Positions 8,465 to 16,991 of a stretch of 64,000 nucleotides of DNA are shown here, one piece after another (within the stretch, counting starts at the first letter, position 1; the number at the start of each line of letters is the position of its first letter). A model generated the notes under the pieces. It was not told the DNA's origin. It made no database searches and saw only the letters and a list, made by a program, of their open reading frames with translations. Made by a program: the position numbers and the translations under genes. The stretch covers positions 543,736 through 607,735 of the forward strand of contig UCMS01000006.1 of assembly GCA_900473805.1 (NCBI GenBank). Direction: 5' to 3'. Source of the DNA: Hyphomicrobiales bacterium. GTDB lineage: Bacteria; Pseudomonadota; Alphaproteobacteria; Rhizobiales; Rhizobiaceae.

Positions 8465-8552
8465 GACGAGGCCTCCTTGAGAGAGTTCGTTTGAATGAGA
8501 TGATGAGAATTGCGTGGCTCCGCCGGTCAGGCGGAGCCGAAATCGGCGATGA

Positions 8553-9731
8553 TCAGGCGGCAGCCTTGGCCAGAGACGCCTTCTGCGTCTCGTAGGCGAA
8601 GGAGAGCCACGGCATCAGAGCGGCCATGTCGGCAGTCTCGATCGTGGCACCAGCCCAGATGCGAAGACCAGCCGGCGCATCGCGGTAAGCGCCGATGTCA
8701 TAGGCGACACCCTGCTTCTCGAGAAGGCTGGCAATGCCCTTGGCGAAAGCCGCCTGGGCATCGGCATCGAGTGCCGTTACCTCAGGGTCGACGATCTTGA
8801 CGCAGACCGAGGTGTTCGAGCGCGTCGCCGGATCAACGGCGAGATTGGCGATCCAGTCGTTCTTTTTGATGAAGTCGAAGATCACCTTGGCATTGGCATC
8901 GGCACGAGCGATCAGGGCTTCAAGGCCACCGATCGACTTTGCCCACTTCAGGGCATCGATATAGTCCTCGACGCAGAGCATCGACGGCGTGTTGATGGTC
9001 TCACCGACGAAGATGCCTTCAATCAGCTTGCCGCCCGAGGTCATGCGGAAGATCTTCGGCAGCGGCCAGGCCGGCACATAGGTCGTCAGGCGCTCGACAG
9101 CGCGCGGGGAAAGGATGATCACACCGTGACCGCCCTCGCCACCCAGAACCTTCTGCCAGGAGAAGGTGGTGACATCGAGCTTGGAGAAGTCCAGATCCTG
9201 CGCGAAGGCGGCAGACGTGGCGTCGCAGATGGTGAGACCCTTGCGATCATCAGGAATGAAATCGGCGTTCGGAACGCGGACGCCAGAGGTGGTGCCGTTC
9301 CAGGTGAAGACGACGTCGCGGTCGAAATCGACCTGCGCCAGGTCCGGAAGAAGGCCGTAGTCGGCATTGAACTTGCGGACATCGGCGAGCTTCAGTTGCT
9401 TCACCACATCGGTGACCCAGCCGGCGCCGAAGCTTTCCCAGGAGAGCATGTCGACGCCGCGTTCGCCGAGCAGCGACCACATGGCCATTTCAACGGCGCC
9501 CGTGTCGGAGGCCGGAACGATGCCGATGCGGTAGTCAGCGGGAACTTTCAGAATTTCGCGGGTAAGGTCGATGGCCAGCTTCAGCTTTTCCTTGCCAACC
9601 TTGGCGCGGTGCGAACGACCGAGCGGGGCATCGGAAAGCGCATCGAGCGACCAACCGGGGCGCTTCGAGCAGGGGCCAGACGAAAAATGAGTGTTTGCCG
9701 GACGCGCGGCGGGGGCGATCACATCAGCCAT
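8553..9731 (-). CDS. serC: Phosphoserine aminotransferase
   Basis: A 392-aa PLP-dependent class V aminotransferase of the alphaproteobacterial type. The PLP lysine lies in [16 protein letters not shown] (Lys194), and the N-terminus shows [14 protein letters not shown]. It converts 3-phosphohydroxypyruvate to phosphoserine, the step after SerA. The frame runs open to 9899, but the ATG at 9731 gives the family length and is preceded by the conserved leader AATTACCTGGAAGGGT. It is the first gene of serC-serA; the leader hairpin at 9756-9773 and the conserved sequence around the ribosome-binding site suggest the serC RNA motif. Confidence 0.96.
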   Translation of the reverse strand: MADVIAPAARPANTHFSSGPCSKRPGWSLDALSDAPLGRSHRAKVGKEKLKLAIDLTREILKVPADYRIGIVPASDTGAVEMAMWSLLGERGVDMLSWESFGAGWVTDVVKQLKLADVRKFNADYGLLPDLAQVDFDRDVVFTWNGTTSGVRVPNADFIPDDRKGLTICDATSAAFAQDLDFSKLDVTTFSWQKVLGGEGGHGVIILSPRAVERLTTYVPAWPLPKIFRMTSGGKLIEGIFVGETINTPSMLCVEDYIDALKWAKSIGGLEALIARADANAKVIFDFIKKNDWIANLAVDPATRSNTSVCVKIVDPEVTALDADAQAAFAKGIASLLEKQGVAYDIGAYRDAPAGLRIWAGATIETADMAALMPWLSFAYETQKASLAKAAA

Positions 9732-9785
9732 ATAGATACCCTTCCAGGTAATTAGCCTCTCGTTGGGGAGAGGTGTCCCGCCGTC
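9732..9785 (-). ncRNA. serC RNA motif-like 5' leader (cis-regulatory)
   Basis: Immediately upstream of serC on the minus strand: hairpin CCTCTC-CCCAAC-GAGAGG, then TAATTACCTGGAAGGGT reaching the ATG. A conserved serC RNA motif has been described in Alphaproteobacteria upstream of serC-serA operons; position and arrangement fit it. Its ligand, if any, I cannot infer. The assignment comes from memory of the motif plus the visible hairpin, not from a covariance search. Confidence 0.6.
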
Positions 9786-10007
9786 GGAACTACTCTTGTC
9801 GGAAAGCGTCGTCAAGCGGGTCTGCGTCGCGGTGAGCAAAATTTTTGTTCCGTCCGCGCCAAGCCGTTTCGCATCCTGAAGGGATCGTCCCCGCAGCAAG
9901 GCACTGTCATCAATCCTTCATGCACCGGGCGCATGAGCAGACGCACCGATCATCCCCGAGGCGACCGGCCCTGCTGCCTGCAGCCATCGCCGAGCACACG
10001 AGGACCG
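9786..10007. other. Divergent intergenic region between serC and the CorA-family gene
   Basis: This holds the divergent promoters of the serC leader (minus) and the CorA/ZntB-like gene (plus). I see no open frame with a credible start, and no strong -35/-10 pair can be assigned with confidence. Confidence 0.4.
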
Positions 10008-11000
10008 ATGTTTCCGCTGACCAACACCATTCCGGGTCTCGTTTGGGCCTATCGGGTGACCGCAGGTGGCGGAAGCGAGCGCCTTCCTGCCGAATGCACG
10101 GCCCAGGAAGCCCTGCCCGGCGACGGCTTCGTCTGGCTGCATCTCAACCTTGCAGACACCCGATTGCCGACATTCCTGGAGCAGTTCCCAGAACTTACGC
10201 CACCCGTCCACGCAGCACTGACGACGCACGACACCCATGCAGCCCTCGCCGTCGACGAGGGCCTCTTGTATGGAACCTTGATCGACTTTCAGCGGGAGTT
10301 CGACGCCACGACTCGCGATATCGGCTGGCTGCATTTCGCGCTGTCGGAAAAGTTCATCATCACCACCCGACTGCAGCCGATCCGCTCGGTCGACAAGGTG
10401 CGGGCAGCCGTCGAGAAGAACGCTGGCCGCTACGCCTCGCCGCTGCAACTGTTCGAAGTACTGGTCGCGGAATTCCAGCGCGGCCTGATCGCGGTGGTTC
10501 TCGAACTCACGGAAGAGCTGAACCAGATCGAGGATCTCGTCTACGGCAGCGAACTGCGCGACGAACGTCGCCGCCTCACCCCCGTCCGCCGCCTGATCGT
10601 CCGGCTGCACCGGCATCTGCGCACCATGCTGCTGATCATGCGCCGGGCGGCCGCAACCGACGATGACGAGATGCCCGAAGGCGTCGAAGAAAGCCTCGTG
10701 CGTCTGTCGGGCAAGCTGGAAGCCGTCGATCAGGATGTCCAGGCTCTGGCCGATCGCGCACGCCTGCTGCACGAAGAACTCGACTCGAAGCAGAGTGCGG
10801 AGACCAACAGACATCTCTACATCCTGTCTTTGATGACAGCCCTGCTCCTCCCGCCCTCGCTCGTAACCGGCTTCTTCGGCATGAACACCACCAGCCTGCC
10901 TTTCGCCGAGGGACTGCACGGCACCGGCTATGCCTTCGCTTTCATCGTCATTTCCGTGATGCTGTCCTGGTGGGTTCTGCGCCGCACCGGCATTCTCTGA
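10008..11000 (+). CDS. CorA/ZntB-family divalent metal ion transporter
   Basis: A 330-aa protein with a long cytoplasmic N-terminal domain and two C-terminal transmembrane helices. The CorA signature GMN (about 291-293, in GFFGMNTTSLPF) sits at the end of the first. The N-terminal part (GFVWLHLNLAD, REFDATTRDIGWLHFALSEK) is closer to the ZntB branch than to classical Mg2+ CorA. Homopentameric channels of this family move Mg2+, Co2+, Ni2+ or Zn2+ across the inner membrane. ATG 10008 was chosen over the longer frame because it matches family length. Substrate (Mg versus Zn) is undecided. Confidence 0.85.
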   Translation: MFPLTNTIPGLVWAYRVTAGGGSERLPAECTAQEALPGDGFVWLHLNLADTRLPTFLEQFPELTPPVHAALTTHDTHAALAVDEGLLYGTLIDFQREFDATTRDIGWLHFALSEKFIITTRLQPIRSVDKVRAAVEKNAGRYASPLQLFEVLVAEFQRGLIAVVLELTEELNQIEDLVYGSELRDERRRLTPVRRLIVRLHRHLRTMLLIMRRAAATDDDEMPEGVEESLVRLSGKLEAVDQDVQALADRARLLHEELDSKQSAETNRHLYILSLMTALLLPPSLVTGFFGMNTTSLPFAEGLHGTGYAFAFIVISVMLSWWVLRRTGIL

Positions 11001-11011
11001 GGACAAACGCA

Positions 11012-11037
11012 ACAAGGGCCCCCTGAGGGACCCTTGG
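11012..11037 (+). terminator. Possible terminator hairpin after the CorA-family gene
   Basis: Imperfect hairpin AAGGG-CC-CCC / GGG-A-CCCTT without a clear T-run, in the convergent gap between the transporter and the outer membrane protein gene. Confidence 0.35.
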
Positions 11038-11088
11038 TGGAAGCATGGATCAAGGATTGCAGGTGCTCGCCAGCAGCCGCGTTCAGCC

Positions 11089-11925
11089 TTACTTGTAGAC
11101 GATCGGCTCGACCGGCGGCTCGTAGGCGACCGGCTGTTCGCAGCCGCCGAAGACATAACGCGCACCGGCATGGATGCCGTGGCTATAGAAGCCCTTGTCG
11201 TAACCAGGGCCGCCATTGGCCTGGTAGCCGAACATATCGCCGCCCAGCGTGTGGCGGAAGCGGTAGCCGACATCTGCCTTGACGTTGCAGGTGACATCGA
11301 TCGAGGCGCCCGCCATCAGCTGGTAGGCGAAGCGCCAGCTGCCCTTGCCGCCATGTTCTTCCGTCGGATCGCAACCGCCGCCGTCGTCCTGGCAGGAGGT
11401 GTTGCGCAGCTTGTCCCACTTGACGTAGGAGCCGCCGATACCAGCGCCGACATACGGCGTGAAATAGGCGTAGGAACCAAGGTCGACATAAGCGTTGGCC
11501 ATCAGCGTGTAGGCCTTCATCGCAGCGAGGTCGGTCGAGGTGCACGCCTCTGCAGGCGATCCGCACGTACCGGTCGTCGAGCCGCGGAAATCCGACTTGA
11601 ACATATAATCAAACGTCAGATCCGTGCGCAGATAGCTGTTGACCTGGTAACCGACACCGGCGCCGACCGTGAAATTGTCCTTGATCGAAGCCGTCGTGAA
11701 GTCGGTCAGGGTGTCATTGGAACCCTGGAAATACTCGGCGCCACGCAGCTTGTTGAAGTTGTAGCCCAGATCACCGCGCAGGTACCAGCCGGAGGCTTCG
11801 GCGACCGTGACTTCCGGAGCATCGACATAGGCCGGCTGCGGCTCGGGCTGGTAAAGGTCGGCAGCAAGAACGGCTGAGCTGGCGCACAAGAGAGCCGTTG
11901 CAGCAGCAAGTATGGTTTTCGTCAT
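11089..11925 (-). CDS. Outer membrane beta-barrel protein (Omp25/RopB-like family)
   Basis: A 278-aa protein with a Sec signal peptide (MTKTILAAATALLCASSAVLA, cleavage before ADLYQ), followed by alternating amphipathic strands. These include WYLRGDLGYNF, VGAGVGYQVNSYLRTDLTFDYMF and YFTPYVGAGIGG, with ADVGYRFRH and GIHAGARYVFG nearer the end. This is the eight-stranded outer membrane protein pattern of rhizobial surface proteins. The C-terminus is VEPIVYK rather than the usual aromatic end, which is odd. The Cys pairs (TGTCGSPAEACTS; TSCQDDGGGCD) may form disulfides in loops. Start ATG 11925 has a GGAG Shine-Dalgarno. A perfect CtrA-type box lies about 90 bp upstream. Confidence 0.82.
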   Translation of the reverse strand: MTKTILAAATALLCASSAVLAADLYQPEPQPAYVDAPEVTVAEASGWYLRGDLGYNFNKLRGAEYFQGSNDTLTDFTTASIKDNFTVGAGVGYQVNSYLRTDLTFDYMFKSDFRGSTTGTCGSPAEACTSTDLAAMKAYTLMANAYVDLGSYAYFTPYVGAGIGGSYVKWDKLRNTSCQDDGGGCDPTEEHGGKGSWRFAYQLMAGASIDVTCNVKADVGYRFRHTLGGDMFGYQANGGPGYDKGFYSHGIHAGARYVFGGCEQPVAYEPPVEPIVYK

Positions 11926-12013
11926 GACAGGATACTCCAAATCCCAGCGTTGTCTCATCAGGCCGGTTCACGGCCCGATATCCTGAATTGGGACAGAGAA
12001 TGCCGCGTAAAGG

Positions 12014-12029
12014 TTAAGTTGCGATTAAC
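12014..12029 (-). promoter_or_regulatory. CtrA-type binding box TTAA-N7-TTAAC
   Basis: TTAAGTTGCGATTAAC at 12014-12029 matches the full CtrA consensus TTAA-N7-TTAAC. Its complement also reads TTAA-N7-TTAAC, so the site is symmetrical. It lies 89 bp upstream of the outer membrane protein start, where a promoter is expected. Confidence 0.6.
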
Positions 12030-12094
12030 TACAGATCTTAACTCTAACCTTTAGTGATTTGCTTACCGTGATACCTGGATTTGCGGAACAGAAA

Positions 12095-12131
12095 CAAAGG
12101 AAAGGCGCGGATCCCGAAGGAACCGCGCCTT
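12095..12131 (-). terminator. Rho-independent terminator of the chemoreceptor gene
   Basis: On the minus strand, AGGCGCGG/CCGCGCCT forms an 8-bp stem with a 12-nt loop, followed by the T-rich TTCCTTTGTTTC, about 30 nt after the stop at 12162. Confidence 0.75.
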
Positions 12132-12161
12132 AAAATATTGGATAAGCCCGATAATTCGCCT

Positions 12162-14441
12162 TCAAGCGGCGCGCTGGCCGGCATGACCGGCAACGGTCCC
12201 CAGGTTGAACAGTCCAAGCCGCTGATCCATCTCTGCAGCCTCGCCGGCCAAGCGGTGGATGGCAGCCGTGGTTTCCTCGACCATGGCGGCATTCTGCTGC
12301 GTCATCGTATCGAGCTGGTTCACCGAAGCGTTGATGTCGACCAGGGTCTGCGCCTCCTCCCGCGTCGACTCCATGATCTCGCCGATATGGCTGTTGATGG
12401 AGAGCACGTGTGACCCGATGCCATCCAGTGCATTCCCGGCCTTCTCGACCAGTTTCACGCCGTGATCGACTTCGCCGCGGGACTTTGAAAGCAGGTTGGC
12501 GATCTCCTTGGCGGCGTTCGAGGAGCGTTGCGCAAGTTCGCGCACCTCCTGCGCGACCACCGCGAAGCCCTTGCCACTTTCACCGGCACGCGCGGCCTCC
12601 ACGCCGGCATTGAGCGCAAGCAGATTGGTCTGGAAGGCAATCTCGTCGATCACCGAAACGATCTTGTTGATCTCCTGGGACGACCCCTGAATTGCCTCCA
12701 TCGCCGCGATCGTGTCGCGCATGATCAGACCCGACATGGCCGTATCGTCCTTGGCCGCGCGCGCAATGCGCTCGGCTTCTTCGGCGCGCGCGATCTGCGT
12801 CTTCACCGCGCTGGTGATCTCCTGGATCGCGCCAGCGGCCTGCGAAATCGCGGCGGCCTGTCGCTCTGTCCGCTCGGCGAGCTGATCGGCGCCCGCCCGC
12901 ATCTCCTCGGAACCTTCGCGAACCGCGACCGAGTTGCCCCCGATACCGCCGAGAGTGGCACTCAACGTCTCGATCGCCTTGTTGAAATTGGAACGCAACC
13001 CTTCCAGATCGGCGGGGAAGCGGCGCTCGATGCGGAAGGCAAGATCGCCTGCAGCCAGCCTGTCGAGGCCGGTGTCGAGCGTTTCGACGACCTCCTGCAG
13101 GGTTTTCGCCTCCTGGTCCCTCTCTTCCATTCTCTGCCGGCGCTCTTCTTCGGCGCGCGCACGTTCCTCGCGGCGCTCTGCCGACTGCCTCTGTTGCTCG
13201 ATGAGGGCCTGCCGGAACCGCTCCAGCGCACGCGCCATGCTGCCGATTTCGTCTCGTCGCTCCTGGTTTTCGACCGGCTGGTCGATCTGGCCGTCGGCCA
13301 CAGCACCCGTAAAGATGACGAGGCGTTCGAGCGGCGCGAAGAGGCGGCGCGTAAAGATCCATGTCGCAGCCGCAAGGACACCCAGAGCCACGAGACCGGT
13401 GATCACGAGGATGGTCGCGATGCGGATGGACCCCGCCTGCAGTTCCGCTTCCGTCAGGCTCTCAGTCACCACAAAGCTCTGGTCGCCAAAGCTCACGCGT
13501 CGCCCGTAGATGACCGCAGCACCGTCCGGACGTTCTCCGGACGTTACGGAAATGCCGTCACCGGACGCGGAAAAATCGGCGCGGACATCGGTCAGTTTGC
13601 CGGCGGCATCCAGCGCGATGCCGGCGCCTTCGGCCGACACGATGGCCGCCGTCTGGCTGCTTCCAGGCACCATGCCCTTGGATAGGAGATCAACGAAGAC
13701 GTCCGCCTTGACCTGGAACATCAGACTGCCCTTGAAGCTGCCGAGTTTCACCAGGGGAACCGCGAAATAGATATCCGGATAGGCCGCATCGGCGCCAACC
13801 GAAAGCCCCGAAAAATTGACGCCGACGACGTCGTCGACTGCTTTTGCAGCGGCATCGACGGACTGCTGATAGACTTTTCCGAGACCTGTCGCGGCGAAGC
13901 TTCCGTCTTTCAGGTTTTCGGCAAAGGCCGGTCCCTTCTTGTAGGAGTAGACGACGTTGCCATTCTGGTCGGCGATCAGCATGTCGCTAAAACTCGTTCC
14001 GTCCAGATAGGCGGCAACCTGGGTCTGGGTTGTTTCATGGGTGGAATAGTAGAAGCCGCTCGGCCCTTCCGGCTTGATCAGCTTTTCCCGCTCGCCAGCC
14101 TGGAAGGGGTTTTCCTTGACGAAGATCTGCTGCAGTTCCGCCTTGGCATCGCCGCTGCTCTTGGTGATCGTGTTCCAGCCGCTCTTCAGACCCGTGAGGG
14201 ACTGCTGCAGGGTTTCGATCTTTGCAATGGAAGCCGCCTGATTTTCCAGCGCATGCAGCTTCTCGGTCAACAGATCGCCGCGAAAGGTCAGCGTACTCGC
14301 CATCGCCTTTTCCGTCTGCTCGCCAAACAGCTGGCTCGAGCTGCGATAGGCGAAGATGTTCAGGAGGGCGACGGTGATGAAGGTCAGGACCAGAAAGACG
14401 GCGATGACCTTGAACGAAAGCGAATGAATGCGAGCTGTCAT
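12162..14441 (-). CDS. Methyl-accepting chemotaxis protein
   Basis: A 759-aa chemoreceptor. TM1 is at about 12-33 (VIAVFLVLTFITVALLNIFA); a large periplasmic Cache-like sensor follows to about residue 340. TM2 (ATILVITGLVALGVLAAATW) precedes HAMP and a coiled-coil signalling domain carrying the hairpin-tip sequence [20 protein letters not shown]. It would signal to CheA/CheW. No CheR-docking pentapeptide is present at the C-terminus (ends GHAGQRAA). ATG 14441 was chosen; the frame stays open to 14534. Monocistronic with its own terminator. Ligand unknown. Confidence 0.92.
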   Translation of the reverse strand: MTARIHSLSFKVIAVFLVLTFITVALLNIFAYRSSSQLFGEQTEKAMASTLTFRGDLLTEKLHALENQAASIAKIETLQQSLTGLKSGWNTITKSSGDAKAELQQIFVKENPFQAGEREKLIKPEGPSGFYYSTHETTQTQVAAYLDGTSFSDMLIADQNGNVVYSYKKGPAFAENLKDGSFAATGLGKVYQQSVDAAAKAVDDVVGVNFSGLSVGADAAYPDIYFAVPLVKLGSFKGSLMFQVKADVFVDLLSKGMVPGSSQTAAIVSAEGAGIALDAAGKLTDVRADFSASGDGISVTSGERPDGAAVIYGRRVSFGDQSFVVTESLTEAELQAGSIRIATILVITGLVALGVLAAATWIFTRRLFAPLERLVIFTGAVADGQIDQPVENQERRDEIGSMARALERFRQALIEQQRQSAERREERARAEEERRQRMEERDQEAKTLQEVVETLDTGLDRLAAGDLAFRIERRFPADLEGLRSNFNKAIETLSATLGGIGGNSVAVREGSEEMRAGADQLAERTERQAAAISQAAGAIQEITSAVKTQIARAEEAERIARAAKDDTAMSGLIMRDTIAAMEAIQGSSQEINKIVSVIDEIAFQTNLLALNAGVEAARAGESGKGFAVVAQEVRELAQRSSNAAKEIANLLSKSRGEVDHGVKLVEKAGNALDGIGSHVLSINSHIGEIMESTREEAQTLVDINASVNQLDTMTQQNAAMVEETTAAIHRLAGEAAEMDQRLGLFNLGTVAGHAGQRAA

Positions 14442-14594
14442 AACTGTTCCCCGGACGACCCGGCCACAGCTGGCCACGGTCGGAGTTTCGATCTGCCGCA
14501 TGGATCGGCAGATTCTCTCTTTATCGGGGAACAATCGCTCTCCAGGCCTTAATCGCCCGTAAAGACGGCACGCGAAACCCTGTAATCTCGGGGG

Positions 14595-15596
14595 TCAGAC
14601 CACCTGAGCCACATCTGCTCTGAGCCCGGCAAAGAGCTCGACGGATCGGATCCGCGCAGCGAGATCATGAACGGGCGTTGAAACGATGATTTCGTCGGGG
14701 CGAACCTCCGCGATGAAAAGGGCGAGCTTCTCCGCTGCGGTTTCCGCTGAACCGACAATCGCATAGCGCAACGTGTGTTCGACGCCGATCCGCTCGATTT
14801 CAGACCAGAACCCATCCATGCTGTCGACGGGCCTGGGGAACGGCCGGCGAATATTGCGCCGCAGATTGACGAACTGCTGCTGCGCGGAGGTGAAGAGGTG
14901 AGACGCCTCGCGATCCGTATCCGCGATTGCCGCCATCGTGCCGACCATGACATACGGCTTTTGCAACGCCGCTGAAGGCTGGAACCGCTCGCGATAGATC
15001 GCAACCGCATCCAGCAGTTGGTCTGGCGCGAAATGCGAGGCAAAGGCATAGGGCAGGCCGAGGGCTGCTGCGAGATGAGCGCTGTAGAGGCTGGATCCAA
15101 GGAGCCAGATCGGCACATGGCTGTTCATGCCGGGAACGGCGATCAGACCGCCCTCCTCATCCGGCTCTCCCATCAATCTCTGCAATTCGAGAATGTCGTG
15201 CGGAAAGCTCTCGGCACCCGCTTCCATATTCCGGCGGAGCGCCCGAGCGGTTCGCATGTCGGTCCCCGGCGCGCGGCCGAGGCCGAGCTCAATGCGGCCC
15301 GGATAGAGCGCCTCCAGTGTCCCGAACTGCTCGGCGATCACCAGAGGCGAGTGGTTGGGCAGCATGATGCCGCCGGAGCCCACCCGGATCGTCTCGGTCC
15401 CGGCTGCGACATGGGAGATGACCAAGGAAGTCGCGGCACTGGCAATACCAGGCATACCGTGATGTTCGGCGAGCCAGAACCGCCGATACCCGTTCCTCTC
15501 GGCCGCCTGCGCGAGTGTCCGCGAAGCGTCGAGAGCCTCGCGGACGCCGTGCCCTTCGGCAATCGGAGAGAGATCGAGAATGGAAAACGGGATCAT
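14595..15596 (-). CDS. LLM-class flavin-dependent oxidoreductase (luciferase-like monooxygenase)
   Basis: A 333-aa protein of the bacterial-luciferase-like group 1 family. Signatures include [33 protein letters not shown] and [13 protein letters not shown], which shape the FMNH2 pocket. Such enzymes use reduced flavin and O2 to oxygenate small organics; many members have no assigned substrate and neither does this one. It is transcribed divergently from ruvC with a 150-bp gap and has no operon partner. Confidence 0.88.
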   Translation of the reverse strand: MIPFSILDLSPIAEGHGVREALDASRTLAQAAERNGYRRFWLAEHHGMPGIASAATSLVISHVAAGTETIRVGSGGIMLPNHSPLVIAEQFGTLEALYPGRIELGLGRAPGTDMRTARALRRNMEAGAESFPHDILELQRLMGEPDEEGGLIAVPGMNSHVPIWLLGSSLYSAHLAAALGLPYAFASHFAPDQLLDAVAIYRERFQPSAALQKPYVMVGTMAAIADTDREASHLFTSAQQQFVNLRRNIRRPFPRPVDSMDGFWSEIERIGVEHTLRYAIVGSAETAAEKLALFIAEVRPDEIIVSTPVHDLAARIRSVELFAGLRADVAQVV

Positions 15597-15746
15597 GTCT
15601 GAAGCCTTTGATCTATGTCCAGCTCATGTAGGGACGCCCGTCCAGGCACCCAAGAGGATATGATAATAAATTATAACCACTCTCGGTGTTTTTGTTTTGT
15701 TCACATTTCTCTGGCACTCGTCGGCCATTCCAGCGTAAGGTGTTCC

Positions 15747-16259
15747 ATGACTTCCACGATTCGCATCATCGGCATAGACCCCGGCCTGCGCCGTTGCGGC
15801 TGGGGCGTCATAGAGACGCTCGGCAACTCCCTGCGCTTCGTCGCCTCGGGCACGGTGACATCGGACGGCGACATGGACCTCGCCTCCCGGCTGTGCCAGT
15901 TGCATGACGGCCTCGCCGAGGTCGTCCATACCTACCAGCCCGATGAAGCGGCGGTCGAACAGACCTTCGTCAACAAAGATGCCGTGGCCACCCTGAAGCT
16001 TGGCCAGGCCCGCGGCATCGCCATGCTCGTTCCTGCCCGAGCCGGTCTGCGGGTCGCGGAATACGCGCCGAACGCCGTGAAGAAAGCCGTCATTGGCGTA
16101 GGCCACGGCGAAAAGCAGCAGATCCATATGATGCTGAAGATCCTAATGCCCAAGGCGGAATTCAAGGGCAACGACGCAGCCGACGCACTCGCCATCGCCA
16201 TCTGCCACGCCCACAATCGCGGCGGCGACAGAATGCGCAAGGTGCTGGCCTCCGCCTGA
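15747..16259 (+). CDS. ruvC: Holliday junction resolvase RuvC
   Basis: A 170-aa endonuclease with the RNase H-like acidic residues Asp11 (IGIDPG), Glu71 (AVEQTF), Asp143 and Asp146 ([11 protein letters not shown]). It cleaves Holliday junctions symmetrically after RuvAB branch migration. ATG 15747 gives the family length; the open frame reaches back to 15615 with unrelated residues. Unusually, ruvA and ruvB do not follow directly: a LexA-type box and two toxin-antitoxin modules are interleaved. No GTTC-N7-GTTC site was found upstream of ruvC itself. Confidence 0.97.
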   Translation: MTSTIRIIGIDPGLRRCGWGVIETLGNSLRFVASGTVTSDGDMDLASRLCQLHDGLAEVVHTYQPDEAAVEQTFVNKDAVATLKLGQARGIAMLVPARAGLRVAEYAPNAVKKAVIGVGHGEKQQIHMMLKILMPKAEFKGNDAADALAIAICHAHNRGGDRMRKVLASA

Positions 16260-16262
16260 TTT

Positions 16263-16277
16263 GTTCTTGACTTGTTC
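16263..16277 (+). promoter_or_regulatory. LexA (SOS) box with embedded -35 element
   Basis: GTTCTTGACTTGTTC is a perfect GTTC-N7-GTTC direct repeat, the LexA operator form of Alphaproteobacteria. A TTGACT hexamer (16267-16272), a good -35 match, lies within the N7 spacer, so LexA would occlude RNA polymerase. The -10 region is not convincing. The site starts 3 nt after the ruvC stop and 52 nt before vapB1. Confidence 0.7.
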
Positions 16278-16292
16278 CATATCCACCTGTAA

Positions 16293-16313
16293 GTAATACC
16301 CGAGAGGTATTAC
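16293..16313 (+). promoter_or_regulatory. Palindromic operator overlapping the vapB1 ribosome-binding site
   Basis: GTAATACC-cgaga-GGTATTAC is a perfect 8-bp inverted repeat ending 1 nt before the vapB1 ATG. The GAGAGG inside it (16302-16307) serves as Shine-Dalgarno. This is the position expected for autorepression by the VapBC complex. Confidence 0.6.
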
Positions 16314-16314
16314 C

Positions 16315-16575
16315 ATGCGCGTCACCGAAAAAGGTCAGGTCACCATCCCCAAGGACATCCGTGATCGGCTCGATATCAAGCCGGGATCGGAGGTGAACTT
16401 TGTCGTGGCAGAGGCGGGCGTCATGCTGGTCAAAAACGGCGATGCCGGCGACGCATTCGAGGATTTCGACGCCTGGGCCAAAAGTGTCGAGGGGACGTTC
16501 GACACGCATGGAATGACATCTGACGAGTATGTCGATTGGCTTCGAGGACCGCGTGATGACCTCGACCATCCTTGA
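16315..16575 (+). CDS. VapB-type antitoxin (AbrB/MazE/SpoVT fold), module 1
   Basis: An 86-aa protein with an N-terminal swapped-hairpin AbrB domain (MRVTEKGQVTIPKDIRDRL, residues 1-19; GSEVNFVVAEAG). The acidic C-terminal tail (FEDFDAWAKSVEGTFDTHG ... YVDWLRG) would wrap the toxin. It neutralises the downstream PIN toxin and probably represses the module through the palindrome at 16293-16313. Its 3' end overlaps vapC1 by 20 nt, indicating coupled translation. The module lies between ruvC and ruvA on the same strand. Confidence 0.85.
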   Translation: MRVTEKGQVTIPKDIRDRLDIKPGSEVNFVVAEAGVMLVKNGDAGDAFEDFDAWAKSVEGTFDTHGMTSDEYVDWLRGPRDDLDHP

Positions 16576-16975
16576 CACCCATGCTCTGATTGATGTGCTC
16601 GGACCGAAGAGCCCGACGCGGGTATGGTCACTGGGCGCCATGAGGCGTTGCTTCCACGAGGGGCCGCTGGTGATCAATCCTGTCATCTGGTCTGAGCTTG
16701 CAGCCTCACCGCTGAGCGAACAACAACTCAGCCAGGCGCTCGATTGGCTCGATTTGAAAAAAGAACCGCTTTCCTATGAAGTGGCATTCCGCGCCGGCAA
16801 GGCCCATCTGCTTTATCGAAAGAACGGTGGACAGCGAGAGCGGACACTCCCGGATTTTTTCATCGGCGCGCATGCAGCCGTCCGTTCGCATCGTCTGCTG
16901 ACGCGGGATGCAGCGCGCTACCGCAGCTATTTCCCGGATATCGATATCATCTCCCCAGAAACCCATCCTCTTTAA
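16556..16975 (+). CDS. VapC-type PIN-domain ribonuclease toxin, module 1
   Basis: A 139-aa PIN protein carrying the four acidic metal-binding positions: Asp7 (ILDTHALID), Glu47 (IWSELAAS), Asp100 ([10 protein letters not shown]) and Asp118 (LLTRDAARY). Intact VapC enzymes are Mg2+-dependent RNases that cut tRNA or rRNA and arrest growth unless bound by VapB. ATG 16556 ([10 protein letters not shown]) was preferred over ATG 16529 because it places the first Asp at the usual position. The gap to ruvA is only 16 nt, so vapC1 and ruvA are surely on one transcript. Nothing suggests inactivation. Confidence 0.85.
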   Translation: MTSTILDTHALIDVLGPKSPTRVWSLGAMRRCFHEGPLVINPVIWSELAASPLSEQQLSQALDWLDLKKEPLSYEVAFRAGKAHLLYRKNGGQRERTLPDFFIGAHAAVRSHRLLTRDAARYRSYFPDIDIISPETHPL

Positions 16976-16991
16976 CGCGACGGACGCTCCC

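Noticed and set aside
10008-11000. Naming the CorA-family gene corA or zntB
   Set aside because: It has ZntB-like N-terminal features but a canonical GMN motif; the metal cannot be decided from sequence, so no symbol was given.
15700-15746. LexA box directly upstream of ruvC
   Set aside because: A GTTC at about 15708-15711 is followed seven bases later by TCTG, not GTTC, so the second half-site is missing.
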